Shown here one piece after another: positions 23,781 through 32,404 of a DNA stretch of 64,000 nt. The stretch spans positions 124,001 to 188,000 of the forward strand of contig NZ_JXRQ01000015.1 in assembly GCF_000829445.1 (NCBI RefSeq), read 5' to 3'. This DNA is from Jeotgalibacillus alimentarius (GTDB taxonomy: Bacteria > Bacillota > Bacilli > Bacillales > Jeotgalibacillaceae). Made by a program: the position numbers and the translations under genes. Numbering within the stretch: the stretch's first letter is position 1; each line of letters starts with the position of its first letter. The notes beneath the pieces were generated by a model that saw only the letters and a program-made list of their open reading frames with translations, was not told the origin of the DNA and did not search any database.

Positions 23781-25232
23781 TTATGCTGATTCATTCTTTT
23801 TCAATTCGTTTACAAGTTCATCGTATTTTGGACTGCCAAGGAAATTGTCTACTGAGATATGTCTTGCATCAGGACGCTTATCTCTTGCACGGTCGGTCAG
23901 ATCTTTATGTGTAATGATAATATCCGCATCATCCGGAATCTGATTAATCGCAGTATTGGAAACCGGAATATCAATATTCGCTTTTTTGAATTTATTCCGA
24001 AGCAGTGAAGCACCCATTGCACTTGAACCCATTCCGGCATCACAGGCAAAGATGACTTTTTTCACATCAGTCAGACCGGCAAATGATCCGCCTTCAGCAG
24101 CTACAGGCTCCTGCTGTCCAGTTAAGTGTGAAGCAGCCTGACTCTTTTTACCCTTCATCTCCTGCATACGTTCAGTCGCTTCTGTTAATGCGCCGTCTTC
24201 TTCAGTAGACTTCGTGAACTTTAACAGAAAACCTGCTGATGCGAATGATACTGCAGTTGCTGCAAATACACCAGCCAGCATACCAAGGTAATCTCCACGC
24301 GGCGTCATTGCAAGGTAAGCGAAAATACTTCCTGGTGATGGTGTTGCGACAAGCCCTACATCAAACAATGTGAATGTCATAATACCTGTAGCACCGCCAA
24401 GGATTGCTGCAACAATTAAAATCGGCTTCATGAGAATATAAGGGAAATAAATTTCGTGAATTCCTCCGAGGAAGTGGATCACTCCGGCTCCGGAAGCAGA
24501 CATTCTTGCCATACCCTTCCCAAAAACCATATAAGCTAATAGAATACCAAGACCAGGTCCAGGATTGGACTCAACCATGAAGAGAATGGATTTCCCTGCA
24601 TCTGCAGCCTGATCAAGCGCCAGTGGTCCAAGAATTCCGTGGTTAATCGCATTATTTAAGAATAATACTTTTGCAGGTTCTACAAACACACTTGCAAGCG
24701 GCAGCAGGTTGGCATTAACAATGACCTGCACACCTGCAGCCATTACCTCGTTCAGCCCCTGTACTACCGGACCGACTCCCATGAACGCAACCAAGGTAAG
24801 AACTGCTCCAAGAATACCTGCTGTGAAGTTATTAATTAGCATTTCAAATCCCTGTTTGATTTTTCCTTCAAACAGTTTATCTATCTGTTTGATCAGGTAA
24901 CCACCAAGTGGCCCAAGCATCATTGCACCAAGGAACATTGGGATATCTGTACCCACAATGGCACCGATTGTTGCAGTGGCACCAAGTACACCACCGCGGA
25001 CACCGTAGATCATATGTCCACCGGTAAAACCGATCAGCAATGGAAGAAGATAATTAATCATCGGGCCGACGACAGTCGCTAAATCTTCATTTGGTGTCCA
25101 ACCGGTCGGAATAAATAATGCTGTAATTAACCCCCATGCGATGAAGGCACCCATATTCGGCATAATCATTCCGCTTAAATAGGAACCAAACTTCTGAATT
25201 CTTGCTTTAACACCTGACTTGTTTTCCGCCAT
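23781..25232 (-). CDS. mtlA: Mannitol-specific PTS enzyme IICB
   Basis: 483 residues, normal for IICB without IIA. The membrane IIC part (1-345) carries FGSYLSGMIMPNMGAFIAWG and HFLGGIHEIYFPYILMKP, the GGIHE substrate motif. The C-terminal IIB starts near 390 with KVIFACDAGMGSSAMGAS; its Cys is phosphorylated by MtlF. ATG at 25232 has AAGGAGG 8 nt upstream; the extra upstream codons in frame are excluded. First gene of the operon, behind a cre-like site and a candidate MtlR operator. Confidence 0.96.
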   Translation of the reverse strand: MAENKSGVKARIQKFGSYLSGMIMPNMGAFIAWGLITALFIPTGWTPNEDLATVVGPMINYLLPLLIGFTGGHMIYGVRGGVLGATATIGAIVGTDIPMFLGAMMLGPLGGYLIKQIDKLFEGKIKQGFEMLINNFTAGILGAVLTLVAFMGVGPVVQGLNEVMAAGVQVIVNANLLPLASVFVEPAKVLFLNNAINHGILGPLALDQAADAGKSILFMVESNPGPGLGILLAYMVFGKGMARMSASGAGVIHFLGGIHEIYFPYILMKPILIVAAILGGATGIMTFTLFDVGLVATPSPGSIFAYLAMTPRGDYLGMLAGVFAATAVSFASAGFLLKFTKSTEEDGALTEATERMQEMKGKKSQAASHLTGQQEPVAAEGGSFAGLTDVKKVIFACDAGMGSSAMGASLLRNKFKKANIDIPVSNTAINQIPDDADIIITHKDLTDRARDKRPDARHISVDNFLGSPKYDELVNELKKNESA

Positions 25233-25284
25233 TTGTTTTTCCTCCTTCATATTTTTTGACTTAAGCAATGTTGTTAATTTAATA

Positions 25285-25349
25285 ATAAAGCGCTTACTTA
25301 TGCAAAACAATGAATAGAAAATTCAACTTTGTCACACCTGAAGTGGACA
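25285..25349 (-). promoter_or_regulatory. mtl promoter region: cre-like site, -35 and candidate MtlR operator
   Basis: ATAAAGCGCTTACT (25285-25298) is a cre-like palindrome. On the minus strand TTGCAT (25300-25305) can serve as -35 with the cre between -35 and -10. TGTCACAC CTGAA GTGGACA (25330-25349) is an imperfect dyad upstream, where an activator would bind. Confidence 0.6.
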
Positions 25350-25459
25350 TTTTTTAATTAACAGAGCTTAAAACAAAAGAAGGAGATTTTTCTTTTATAT
25401 GGAGAGGATAATCTAACAGAAGATGATTCGTATAGGAGAATTGGTCAGTCTGCCATATA

Positions 25460-25642
25460 ATGAATCAGACCGTTTTTCAATTTCAGAAGCTGATTGATTG
25501 TCTGAGTCTGATTGGCACTGAATGTATGATTGTTGATATTCCACCTGCACTGGCAGTTCAGATAACGGGACTCGATCGCGATATATTGATTTTTAAGAGT
25601 GTATACGAAGGGCTGAAGTGTATGATTTCAGCAGAAAAATAA
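25460..25642 (+). pseudogene. C-terminal fragment of an RsbR-type STAS protein
   Basis: The 60 codons read LIDCLSLIGTECMIVDIPPA, then VQITGLDRDILIF. This closely follows the last third of RsbR-type STAS domains (LIGAECIITGIRPEIAQT, then GLD and a closing helix). The N-terminal sensor and the first STAS strands are absent, an in-frame TAG lies at 25433, and no ribosome site is close to the ATG. It is probably a remnant of a stressosome subunit gene. A short functional peptide cannot be excluded. Confidence 0.55.
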
Positions 25643-25649
25643 GTGTAAA

Positions 25650-25688
25650 AAAACCCGGACGAACACTTTCATGATCCAGCCGGGTTTT
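25650..25688. terminator. Terminator overlapping the end of the kinase-like pseudogene
   Basis: AAAACCCGG and CCGGGTTTT enclose a 21-nt loop that contains the pseudogene stop. Confidence 0.6.
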
Positions 25689-26184
25689 GAACAAATTCTC
25701 TTACATCTCTGTTATTCTCCAGAATAATCAGTTCAGCCTGAACAGTCTTTGAAAGACGCATCACGTTTGGCTTTCCTCTTTCATCAAACATTTTTGCCCA
25801 CTTGAACATCTTGAAGTAGGTAGACAGTGTAGGTGTATAGTGCACCGCTTCTAACTTTAACTTCTGCCTGATAAACCTCTTCGTCACTCTGTAGTTTATG
25901 ACTTTTTTTGAGGGATTCAGCAAACATCATACATCAGCATGTTGAAACGTATCATGTGTCCACTCTTCGTTATGAACGCCTTCAATTACCCAATCCGGCT
26001 GTTCAAGAATTTCTTTTAACAGTTCAGCTCTTTCACTGTCCGACCGGAGCCGCTCACCTTTTGGCCCCTGCCTCCCCCTTACAACCTGATCCAGCTCATA
26101 ATAGGGAATCTGGTATTTTTTCGAAAGCTTGCGTGCCAACGTAGTCTTACCGCTACCCACTGCTCCGCATATCCTTATTTTCAA
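25669..26184 (-). pseudogene. P-loop kinase-like (FlaR/topology modulation type) gene interrupted by one in-frame TGA
   Basis: The first part reads MKIRICGAVGSGKTTLARKL (Walker A), YYELDQVV and VIEGVHNEEW, then stops at TGA 25927-25929 after FQHADV. The same frame continues with LLNPSKKVINYRVTKRFIRQ and YKMFKWAKMF-like residues up to 25669. Together the parts give the about 170-residue adenylate kinase-like family, so a single nonsense codon has split it. TTG 26184 with GGAG upstream is the probable start. Sequencing error or readthrough are alternatives. It follows plsY by 19 bp. Confidence 0.75.
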
Positions 26185-26203
26185 ACGACCATCTCCTATA
26201 CCT

Positions 26204-26746
26204 TTACCTTCTATGTACAACAAGCAATAGAATAAACGCTGCAGACATGCCAATCGGGACAACGGTTAAGCCATACGACCAGAAAAGTGTAATCGGCACT
26301 GACAAGATCGCCGTGAAACCGGAAAATGTGTAGCTGCGTAAAACGCTATAGCTGATCCCCATCACAACAGCCACTGCAGCAAGAGTTAGAGGCTCAAACC
26401 ATAATGCCCCCGCCAAATACACCACGACCCCTTTACCTCCGCGGAATTGAAGATGAACAGGATACAAATGTCCAAGAAAAACAAAGATCAACGCAGACAA
26501 TACTGACCAATCGGTGTTACCAAACCATAATACTGACACCCATAATGCAAACCATGTTTTTGCCGCATCGATTAGAACCGTCAGAAGAAATCCCTTTTTC
26601 CCGAGCACCCTGCCAGCATTTGTGGCACCTGCATTCCCGCTTTTGAGTGTACGGATGTCCTGTTTTTTAAAAAGCTTCGTTATATAATAGGCCCCATTGA
26701 TGCTGCCCAATAAATACGGAATAATTATAGAAAATAAGATCATCAT
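26204..26746 (-). CDS. plsY: Glycerol-3-phosphate acyltransferase PlsY-like membrane protein
   Basis: 180 residues with five membrane helices and the three PlsY motifs: PYLLGSINGAYY (motif 1), SGNAGATNAGRVLGKKG (phosphate-binding motif 2) and FRGGKGVV (motif 3). It would acylate glycerol-3-phosphate from acylphosphate in phospholipid synthesis. Many Bacillales carry paralogues, and the neighbour being a broken kinase makes it unclear whether this is the housekeeping copy. ATG at 26746 has GGAG 9 nt upstream. Confidence 0.8.
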   Translation of the reverse strand: MMILFSIIIPYLLGSINGAYYITKLFKKQDIRTLKSGNAGATNAGRVLGKKGFLLTVLIDAAKTWFALWVSVLWFGNTDWSVLSALIFVFLGHLYPVHLQFRGGKGVVVYLAGALWFEPLTLAAVAVVMGISYSVLRSYTFSGFTAILSVPITLFWSYGLTVVPIGMSAAFILLLVVHRR

Positions 26747-26886
26747 ATCAATGTACTCCAAAAGTGTGATTCTCTGTATATTCGGTGCCCGCCGGATAAA
26801 ATCCTGCAAAACAAAAAATGACCACTGCTCCTTAACAGAGCACCAGCCATTTCTATGATTCTATAATGTTTCAGAAAATTTTGCAA

Positions 26887-27426
26887 TCACTTGTTCATAC
26901 TAGTCGAGGAATTTTTTAACTTCCCGATCCAGATCATATGATCGAATCCGCCTCCCCAGTAGTCTTCAAGTATGAGATCAGGCTCTCCCAGACGCTTTTT
27001 CCAGTAGGTTTGTGAACTGACAAACCCTGCATCCAGATAAAACTTTGAATGGTTACGTTCTATCAGGTATTCTCTGATGTATTGTAATAGAGCATGGCCT
27101 GTTCCCTGCCGCTGATAATCAGGGTGTATGTAGATACTACCCACTTCAAATACCCCCTCTTCAGGCTCCAATCCGCAGGTGATCAGCTCTCCCGGTGTCA
27201 TACAAGCAATGGAGCCAATGACTTTTTCACCTTCCACGGCGACAAACATGATTTCCTGTTCAGATGTCAGAATCCTTCTGGCTACCTGACAGAGCCGCTC
27301 TGTTTCTTTTTCAATCAGCCATTCTTTGTCATTTACGTTTTCACTTGAAATCAAAGCCGTCTGGCATTCCAGAATCATATCGTCAAGGGATGGAAGGTCG
27401 CTTTCCTGTAATGTTCTGATGTTCAT
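26887..27426 (-). CDS. GNAT family N-acetyltransferase
   Basis: About 179 residues. VFEVGSIYIHPDYQRQGTGH is motif A with the acetyl-CoA pyrophosphate loop (Q/RxxGxG/A). FYLDAGFVSSQTYWKKRLG is motif B, and the C-terminus has WGGGFDHMIWIGKL. ATG 27426 is preferred over the in-frame GTG at 27435. Substrate unknown. Confidence 0.8.
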   Translation of the reverse strand: MNIRTLQESDLPSLDDMILECQTALISSENVNDKEWLIEKETERLCQVARRILTSEQEIMFVAVEGEKVIGSIACMTPGELITCGLEPEEGVFEVGSIYIHPDYQRQGTGHALLQYIREYLIERNHSKFYLDAGFVSSQTYWKKRLGEPDLILEDYWGGGFDHMIWIGKLKNSSTSMNK

Positions 27427-27466
27427 TCTTTTCACCCTGCTTTAAGTTATGTTTCTTACTATTATA

Positions 27467-27508
27467 CAAAAAAGCTGTCTGAAAATAATCTCAGAACAGC
27501 TGTTATGA
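27467..27508 (-). terminator. Terminator after the DASS transporter pseudogene
   Basis: An imperfect stem, AACAGCTGTTCTGAG with TCAGACAGCTTTTTT (minus strand), is followed by T. Confidence 0.6.
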
Positions 27509-28550
27509 TTATCTCAATGCATCCGGAAATGATGTCAGATCAATTCCAAAAACAAGCGGCAGTAAAAGGATGACGAATGCAACAAGTGCAATCGTTGCAG
27601 CAATGTTCATCCAGATACCCGCCCGAACCATATCGATCATTTTCAGATATCCTGAACCAAATACAACTGCGTTTGGAGGTGTCGCAACCGGCAGCATGAA
27701 TGCACATGATGCTGCTACAGCAGCCGGCACCATGACTGCAAACGGATGAACATCCACTGCAACTGCAAGTGCAGCCATAATCGGCATCAGCATCGTAGCA
27801 GACGCAGTATTAGACGTGATTTCTGTGATTTTGCAAACTTATCTTTTTCACCTTCAGCATCTTTTACTGACCCTTCACTGATCAGTGAAGACATCTGAAA
27901 AATGATCGCTGTTCCAATCGGCACCATCATCATTGCTGTTGCAGTATTGGAAATCCACATGGAAAGAAAGCCTGTCGCAGCCATGAAGCCCAGCATAATG
28001 CCGCTGGTGCTTGTCCCGACAAACAAAATGATTCCGAGTGCAATGCGCTTATGCAGATTCCACCTCTCAAGTGCCAGTGAAATGATGAAACCACCCAGGA
28101 ACAAGAAGACAAGCGGATCTCCATAGTTAGGTGTCACATCCCCTACGCCTGCTGCAAGCGGAAATAAGATAATCGGTAACAATACAATGAAGTTGCCGGG
28201 ATCGGAATCGCTTCTGTAATCCACCAGGTGGCGATCCACACAGTGCCTGCGAGGACGCCTTTTGCTTCAGGCGCCAGACCGTCTGGATTAAAGAACATCA
28301 TCAGTATGATAAATAACAATGGCCCTAAGAAAAGACCAACCTTTTGCTTTACAGAGAAATCTCTCTTTTCAGGGGAAGGCTGTCTGTAGGTGCCTGTCAA
28401 TCTCCCTGAAGCCTTTGCCATTCTGTCAGGATCATCACTGGCTGGACCATCCTGATTCATATTCGGTTTAAAAAGCAGCAGCTCTTTTATCCTGTCATGA
28501 CTATTCCAGGATCTTTGCCATAATTGCTTAACATATTCCATCCCAATCAC
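27509..28550 (-). pseudogene. Broken DASS/SLC13 sodium-coupled dicarboxylate or sulfate transporter
   Basis: Three pieces of one transporter are visible. Piece 1 (28550 to about 28200) has TVWIATWWITEAIPIPATSL. A 5-bp tandem duplication, ATTGTATTGT, at about 28190-28200 shifts the frame. Piece 2 (to about 27820) resumes with LLPIILFPLAAGVGDV and MWISNTATAMMMVPIG. Piece 3 (to 27509) has TEITSNTASATMLMPIMAAL and ATPPNAVVFGSGYL. About 180-200 residues between KFAK and TEITSNT are missing, including the middle helices. The intact family is about 540 residues. Function must be lost. Confidence 0.9.
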
Positions 28551-28737
28551 CCCTTGAAATTAAACGCTTACATGTCATGCATTATAGCATGAATTTAGGA
28601 GCTGAAAGGAAATGTGCCTGATTATTCTAAAAACAGACTTTATATCCAGCATATAAACAATTATAATTACCCTGCTTTTTATCCAGCATTAGTTTTTTGC
28701 TGTCAAATCAGGCTCAGTGGCAGGCCTGGGGGACAGT

Positions 28738-29001
28738 TCAAGCAGCACTGGACTTAAAAATGGTTTTCACATTAATACGCTGATCAGTCTGATGGCGAAC
28801 TATATTCAACAGCTGCTCTGCCATTTCATCAGAAGCTTTTGAAAAACCACTCTGTATCCAGTGAATGATAAGCGCTGTGATTGCAGTGGAGTGATAAATG
28901 ACAAACAGTTCATGATCAACACTTCCCGACTGTGACAAATCAGGCAGCATAACACGCTGGATCGCCTGATTTAATTGATGGTGAAATGATCGCGGGATAA
29001 T
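28738..29001 (-). pseudogene. C-terminal remnant of a TetR-type regulator
   Basis: The open frame reads SFHHQLNQAIQRVMLPDLSQ, then HELFVIYHSTAITALIIHWI and DEMAEQLLNIVRHQ. This is typical of the ligand domain tail of TetR/AcrR regulators of the YfiR/DhaS kind. No N-terminal helix-turn-helix exists upstream: the frame closes at 29017-29019. It lies beside the broken DASS transporter, so a transporter/regulator locus seems to be eroding. The 180 bp between the two remnants (28551-28737) shows no gene. Confidence 0.6.
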
Positions 29002-29004
29002 GGG

Positions 29005-29032
29005 AAATCCGTTCGCTCATGCGGACGGATTT
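29005..29032 (+). terminator. Orphan terminator
   Basis: AAATCCGT, 12 nt, ACGGATTTTTT. No + strand gene precedes it, which fits the loss of neighbouring genes. Confidence 0.55.
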
Positions 29033-29100
29033 TTTCTTCACCAGCTATTATTCGCTTACTTCCACTTCTTTCAAGTATGATATTGAAAAGAGGTGATGAG

Positions 29101-29700
29101 ATGAAATTTATCATAGTCTGGCTGTTGCTTCTGTCTTATGCATTGTTTTTTGCTCCGGGATCTGAAGGATCAGACCCTGTGATGGAAAGTGTATTGGCAG
29201 GAAACTGGACAGCAATTGATCCGCTGGTACTTACCGTCTTTAATTCATTAGGTATTTTCCCATTGGTTTTTCTTACGATTTTATTACGTAATGACCGCCA
29301 GAAATGGCCTGCTTGGCCGTTTTCGCTGGCTGCCTTTGCAGGTGGTGCATTCGCGCTTTTACCGTGGTTTGCTTTTGGTGACCGGTCTGCCAAGCGGGGT
29401 CTGAGAACCCCCCGATGGTTACTGCGCATACTGAAGTCAAAGGTCTGGCTGATTCTTTTGCTTGTCATGATTTTCGGGAACCTGCTGACACTGCTGCAGG
29501 GTTTTTCGCCCGCAGCTTACGGTGATGCCTTTATGGAATCAAGTCTCGTTTCTGTGATGACAGTAGACTGGTTTATTTTATGGTGGCTTTCAGTTGAGGC
29601 CATCAATAGATTTTATCCTGATGTTAAAAATAAAGGGCTGGCATGGATTCCGATTGCAGGGCCAGTGCTTGTGTTGTTTTTTGTGAAAGATGATCAATAA
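29101..29700 (+). CDS. Polytopic membrane protein of unknown function
   Basis: 199 residues with about five or six helices. It begins MKFIIVWLLLLSYALFF, has a central RSAKRGLRTPRWLLRIL loop, and ends PIAGPVLVLFFVKDDQ. AGAGGTGATGAG precedes the ATG at 29101. A terminator follows at once. I recognise no family. Confidence 0.65.
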   Translation: MKFIIVWLLLLSYALFFAPGSEGSDPVMESVLAGNWTAIDPLVLTVFNSLGIFPLVFLTILLRNDRQKWPAWPFSLAAFAGGAFALLPWFAFGDRSAKRGLRTPRWLLRILKSKVWLILLLVMIFGNLLTLLQGFSPAAYGDAFMESSLVSVMTVDWFILWWLSVEAINRFYPDVKNKGLAWIPIAGPVLVLFFVKDDQ

Positions 29701-29710
29701 TCAGGATGCT

Positions 29711-29747
29711 AAAGCCGCCTGCAATCTTTCTGCAGTGCGGCTTTTTT
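29711..29747 (+). terminator. Rho-independent terminator
   Basis: AAAGCCGC and GCGGCTTTTTT with an inner CTGCA...TGCAG stem. Confidence 0.8.
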
Positions 29748-29803
29748 GTTTAGAATACGATCTGCTGCCATATACTATTAGCAAAAAGGCAGTGAATCGT
29801 CCA

Positions 29804-30094
29804 ATGTTTCCTGATATCCATACAAACTTCTGGAATGCGATCATTGCAGTTCCGGTCATTATGATCCTGACACAAATTACCAAAAGTATCTTTAGACCTT
29901 CAAAGCCTTCTGTTCCTTTTATTGCACTGGTCTTTGGGTTAGGTATTTCTATTTTTATCAGTCACCGAGAAAGCCTGCTAGCCGGTATTTTTATGGGGTG
30001 GTTTTACGGTTATGCAGCAGTCGGTTCCTACGCTTCACTGAAAACCACGATTCTTGCTTATCTTAAGAAGGTACGAAGAGAGCCGGATGGATGA
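29804..30094 (+). CDS. Small membrane protein, three helices
   Basis: 96 residues from ATG 29804. Helices are visible at about 10-27, 37-53 and 59-80, and a basic tail reads YLKKVRREPDG. The reading frame stays open further upstream, but that part lies in front of the terminator at 29711. A promoter with TTTAGA, 16 bp, TATACT (29749-29776) sits after it, so the late start is preferred although its ribosome site (AAAGG) is 14 nt away. It has a holin-like size, but no evidence for that function. Confidence 0.5.
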   Translation: MFPDIHTNFWNAIIAVPVIMILTQITKSIFRPSKPSVPFIALVFGLGISIFISHRESLLAGIFMGWFYGYAAVGSYASLKTTILAYLKKVRREPDG

Positions 30095-30095
30095 T

Positions 30096-30127
30096 AAAAA
30101 AAGCAGCCTCACGAAGAGACTGCTTTT
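30096..30127. terminator. Bidirectional terminator
   Basis: AAAAAGCAG and CTGCTTTT lie between the convergent small membrane gene and floT. Confidence 0.7.
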
Positions 30128-30135
30128 GCTCATAC

Positions 30136-31689
30136 CTATTCTTCAGAAGTTCCTGACTCTCCTGATCCTGAAGGTTTCGGATCTGCTGGAGCCTGTTCTT
30201 TTGCAGGTGCAGCTTCTGCCACCGCCTGCTTTCCGTCCTGATTTGTGACAACGGTATGCGTGTTACCTCGGTTTACCATATCTGAAAGAAGCTTGGATAC
30301 ATCAATACCTGTCAGCTCCTTTAATGGCTCCTGGATCTCAAGCATCGTCTGAGTTACGCTCTTGCCATATGAAGAAACGCCATTACCGCCGCCTGTATCA
30401 AGAATCTTAACAGAATCAATATTTTCCATCGGCTTCGCAACTTTCTCAGCAAAGACTGGCAGCATTTCAATCAGTTTTTCAGCAAGGATGACTTCACCGT
30501 GCTCAGCAATTGCTTCAGTCAGAAGTCTTCTTGATTCCGCCTCAGCTTTACCTCGCTCTAAGATAACCTGCGCTTCTGCAAGACCTTCTTCACGCTTAAT
30601 TCGTGCTTTCGCTTCCCCGTCGATCTCAGCTTTACGCGCATCGGCTTCCGCCTGACGTGTAACAGAATAGTAGTCAGCATCTGCTTTTGCCTTACGGATT
30701 TTATTTTCTTCTTCTTCAATATCAACCTGACGTGAACGCTCAACCTGCTGGATGCGCAGTTCTTCTTCTTTACGTTTTGAGATCAGCATTAACTCTTCCT
30801 GCTGAACTTCTTTATCGAGCTTTGCTTTTTCAAGCGTATAAGACTGCTCAGATTTCGCACGCGCACGCTCTGTTTCTTCTTTGATTGCAGCATCTTTCAG
30901 GTCTTTATCCTTCTGTGCTGCAGCAATCTCAGTCTGGCGCTTGTACTCTTCTTCCTTCGCTTCCTTATCAGAGTTGGCACGCTGAATACGCGTTTCTTTT
31001 TCAGAGTTGGCTTCAGCAATTTCAGCCAGCTTACGGACTTCTGCGATACGCGGACGCCCAAGGTTTTCTAAGTATCCATTCTCACTGTCTGCATCGCGTA
31101 GATCAGTCAGTCCAAGTGAAGTGATACGGAATCCCATATCATCAAGCTGTTTCTGAGCTACTTCTGTTACCTGTTTGTTAAATGACTCACGGTCTTCATT
31201 AATCTGCTCAACTGTCATTTTAGATAAAATGGCACGAAGATTCGCACTCAGTACCTCTGCGATTTCTTCTTCAAGTTCTGCAGATTTCTTACCAAGGAAC
31301 TGCTCTGCATAGTTTGCAATCCCCTTTAACGTATCAGCAACTTTCACCATTGCAACTGCATCCGCAATAATTGGCACACCGCCATTTGTGTAGACACGCG
31401 GTGTTGTCAGCTTAAGCTGAAATGATGTCAGTTCAACCGGCGTTGCTGTCTGGTGCATACGCAGCAGGTGTCCTCCACCACGGATGATTTTCATCGAACG
31501 TCCTTCATTATCTGTAAATATATTCGTTTCCTTCTGAGGATCCCCAAGCTTCGGCCCTGTAATAATCAGCGCCTGATTCGAACGGGCTGTACGGTAGCGG
31601 ATTTTGTAATAAATGAATACAACTACTCCCGCGATCGCAAGCACGACCAGAATCGGAATGATAATTGATAACGCTGCAAATAATTCCAT
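30136..31689 (-). CDS. floT: Flotillin-like protein, organiser of membrane microdomains
   Basis: 517 residues. The N-terminal helix LSIIIPILVVLAIAGVVVFI is followed by an SPFH/band-7 domain (about 40-260, with IIRGGGHLLRMHQ). A long coiled coil rich in EA, AEA and KAE (about 225-400) and a C-terminal GVSSYGKSVTQTML region come next. The last 40 residues are low-complexity (AAPAKEQAPADPKP). It matches YuaG/FloT of B. subtilis, but the usual NfeD-type partner gene yuaF is not adjacent. Monocistronic. Confidence 0.92.
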   Translation of the reverse strand: MELFAALSIIIPILVVLAIAGVVVFIYYKIRYRTARSNQALIITGPKLGDPQKETNIFTDNEGRSMKIIRGGGHLLRMHQTATPVELTSFQLKLTTPRVYTNGGVPIIADAVAMVKVADTLKGIANYAEQFLGKKSAELEEEIAEVLSANLRAILSKMTVEQINEDRESFNKQVTEVAQKQLDDMGFRITSLGLTDLRDADSENGYLENLGRPRIAEVRKLAEIAEANSEKETRIQRANSDKEAKEEEYKRQTEIAAAQKDKDLKDAAIKEETERARAKSEQSYTLEKAKLDKEVQQEELMLISKRKEEELRIQQVERSRQVDIEEEENKIRKAKADADYYSVTRQAEADARKAEIDGEAKARIKREEGLAEAQVILERGKAEAESRRLLTEAIAEHGEVILAEKLIEMLPVFAEKVAKPMENIDSVKILDTGGGNGVSSYGKSVTQTMLEIQEPLKELTGIDVSKLLSDMVNRGNTHTVVTNQDGKQAVAEAAPAKEQAPADPKPSGSGESGTSEE

Positions 31690-31783
31690 TATGTAGCCTC
31701 CCTGATAAAATTTGATTGTTCTGACTATATTTACGGTCCAAATGATAGAAAAGTTTCATCTTAATTGATGTTTTTCCAATTTT

Positions 31784-32404
31784 CTATAGCGTCTTTACAT
31801 ACCCATATACCGGCACAGCACGATCATGATCGATCTCTGCCAGACTCTCCTCGTCAAACACTTCGTAAACCGAGTCTACTAAAGCAAACCCTACTCTTTC
31901 ACCACCAGATTCAGCGATCACTTCTCCGTTACCCGGCTTTACGCTCACAGGCTTCCTGATTCCTTTTTCAACACCAAACACATCAAAATAGGAAACAGTT
32001 TTTTCAAACCCCTGTTTTTCATAGAACGTGTTTGCTGCCTGGTCATCCCTCGTGTAGAGTTCAATAAATTGAACATATTCATATGTACGTAACCGCTCCA
32101 TCGCTTCATCATAAAGCTTCTGAGCAATCCCCTGCTTCTGATAATCCGGATGTACGGCAATCGTCTGAATGAAGGCTCCTTTTTCACTTCTTAAAAACGT
32201 TAACTTATTACTCTCATCGTCTACGATCATATCCAGCAGACCAATTACCTGGTCACCCTCCAGTGCAACCAGTTCAATTGAAGTCTGATTGGATACAGGT
32301 TTTTCTGTTTCAACATCTTCATAAAATGCAGAATAAAAGTAAGCTAACAGTCTGCACCTCAGCCAGCTGTCTTCATATCGCTTATCATAGTTTACGATTT
32401 TCAT
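31784..32404 (-). CDS. GNAT family N-acetyltransferase
   Basis: 206 residues. GAFIQTIAVHPDYQKQGIAQ is the acetyl-CoA motif; FIELYTRDDQAANTFYEKQG is the closing motif. An added C-terminal stretch of about 60 residues contains VSVKPGNGEVIAESGGERVG. Its ATG overlaps the stop of the next GNAT gene by 4 bp, so it is the last gene of a three-gene coupled operon. Confidence 0.82.
   Translation of the reverse strand: MKIVNYDKRYEDSWLRCRLLAYFYSAFYEDVETEKPVSNQTSIELVALEGDQVIGLLDMIVDDESNKLTFLRSEKGAFIQTIAVHPDYQKQGIAQKLYDEAMERLRTYEYVQFIELYTRDDQAANTFYEKQGFEKTVSYFDVFGVEKGIRKPVSVKPGNGEVIAESGGERVGFALVDSVYEVFDEESLAEIDHDRAVPVYGYVKTL

Noticed and set aside
25927-25929. TGA as selenocysteine codon
   Set aside because: No SECIS-like hairpin is evident just downstream, no selenium genes are seen here, and family members have no redox residue there that I know of.
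28738-29001. Complete small regulator
   Set aside because: There is no DNA-binding domain and no ribosome site; it matches only the C-terminal domain of TetR proteins.
29804-30094. Phage holin
   Set aside because: Only size and helix number fit; no lysin or other phage gene is nearby.
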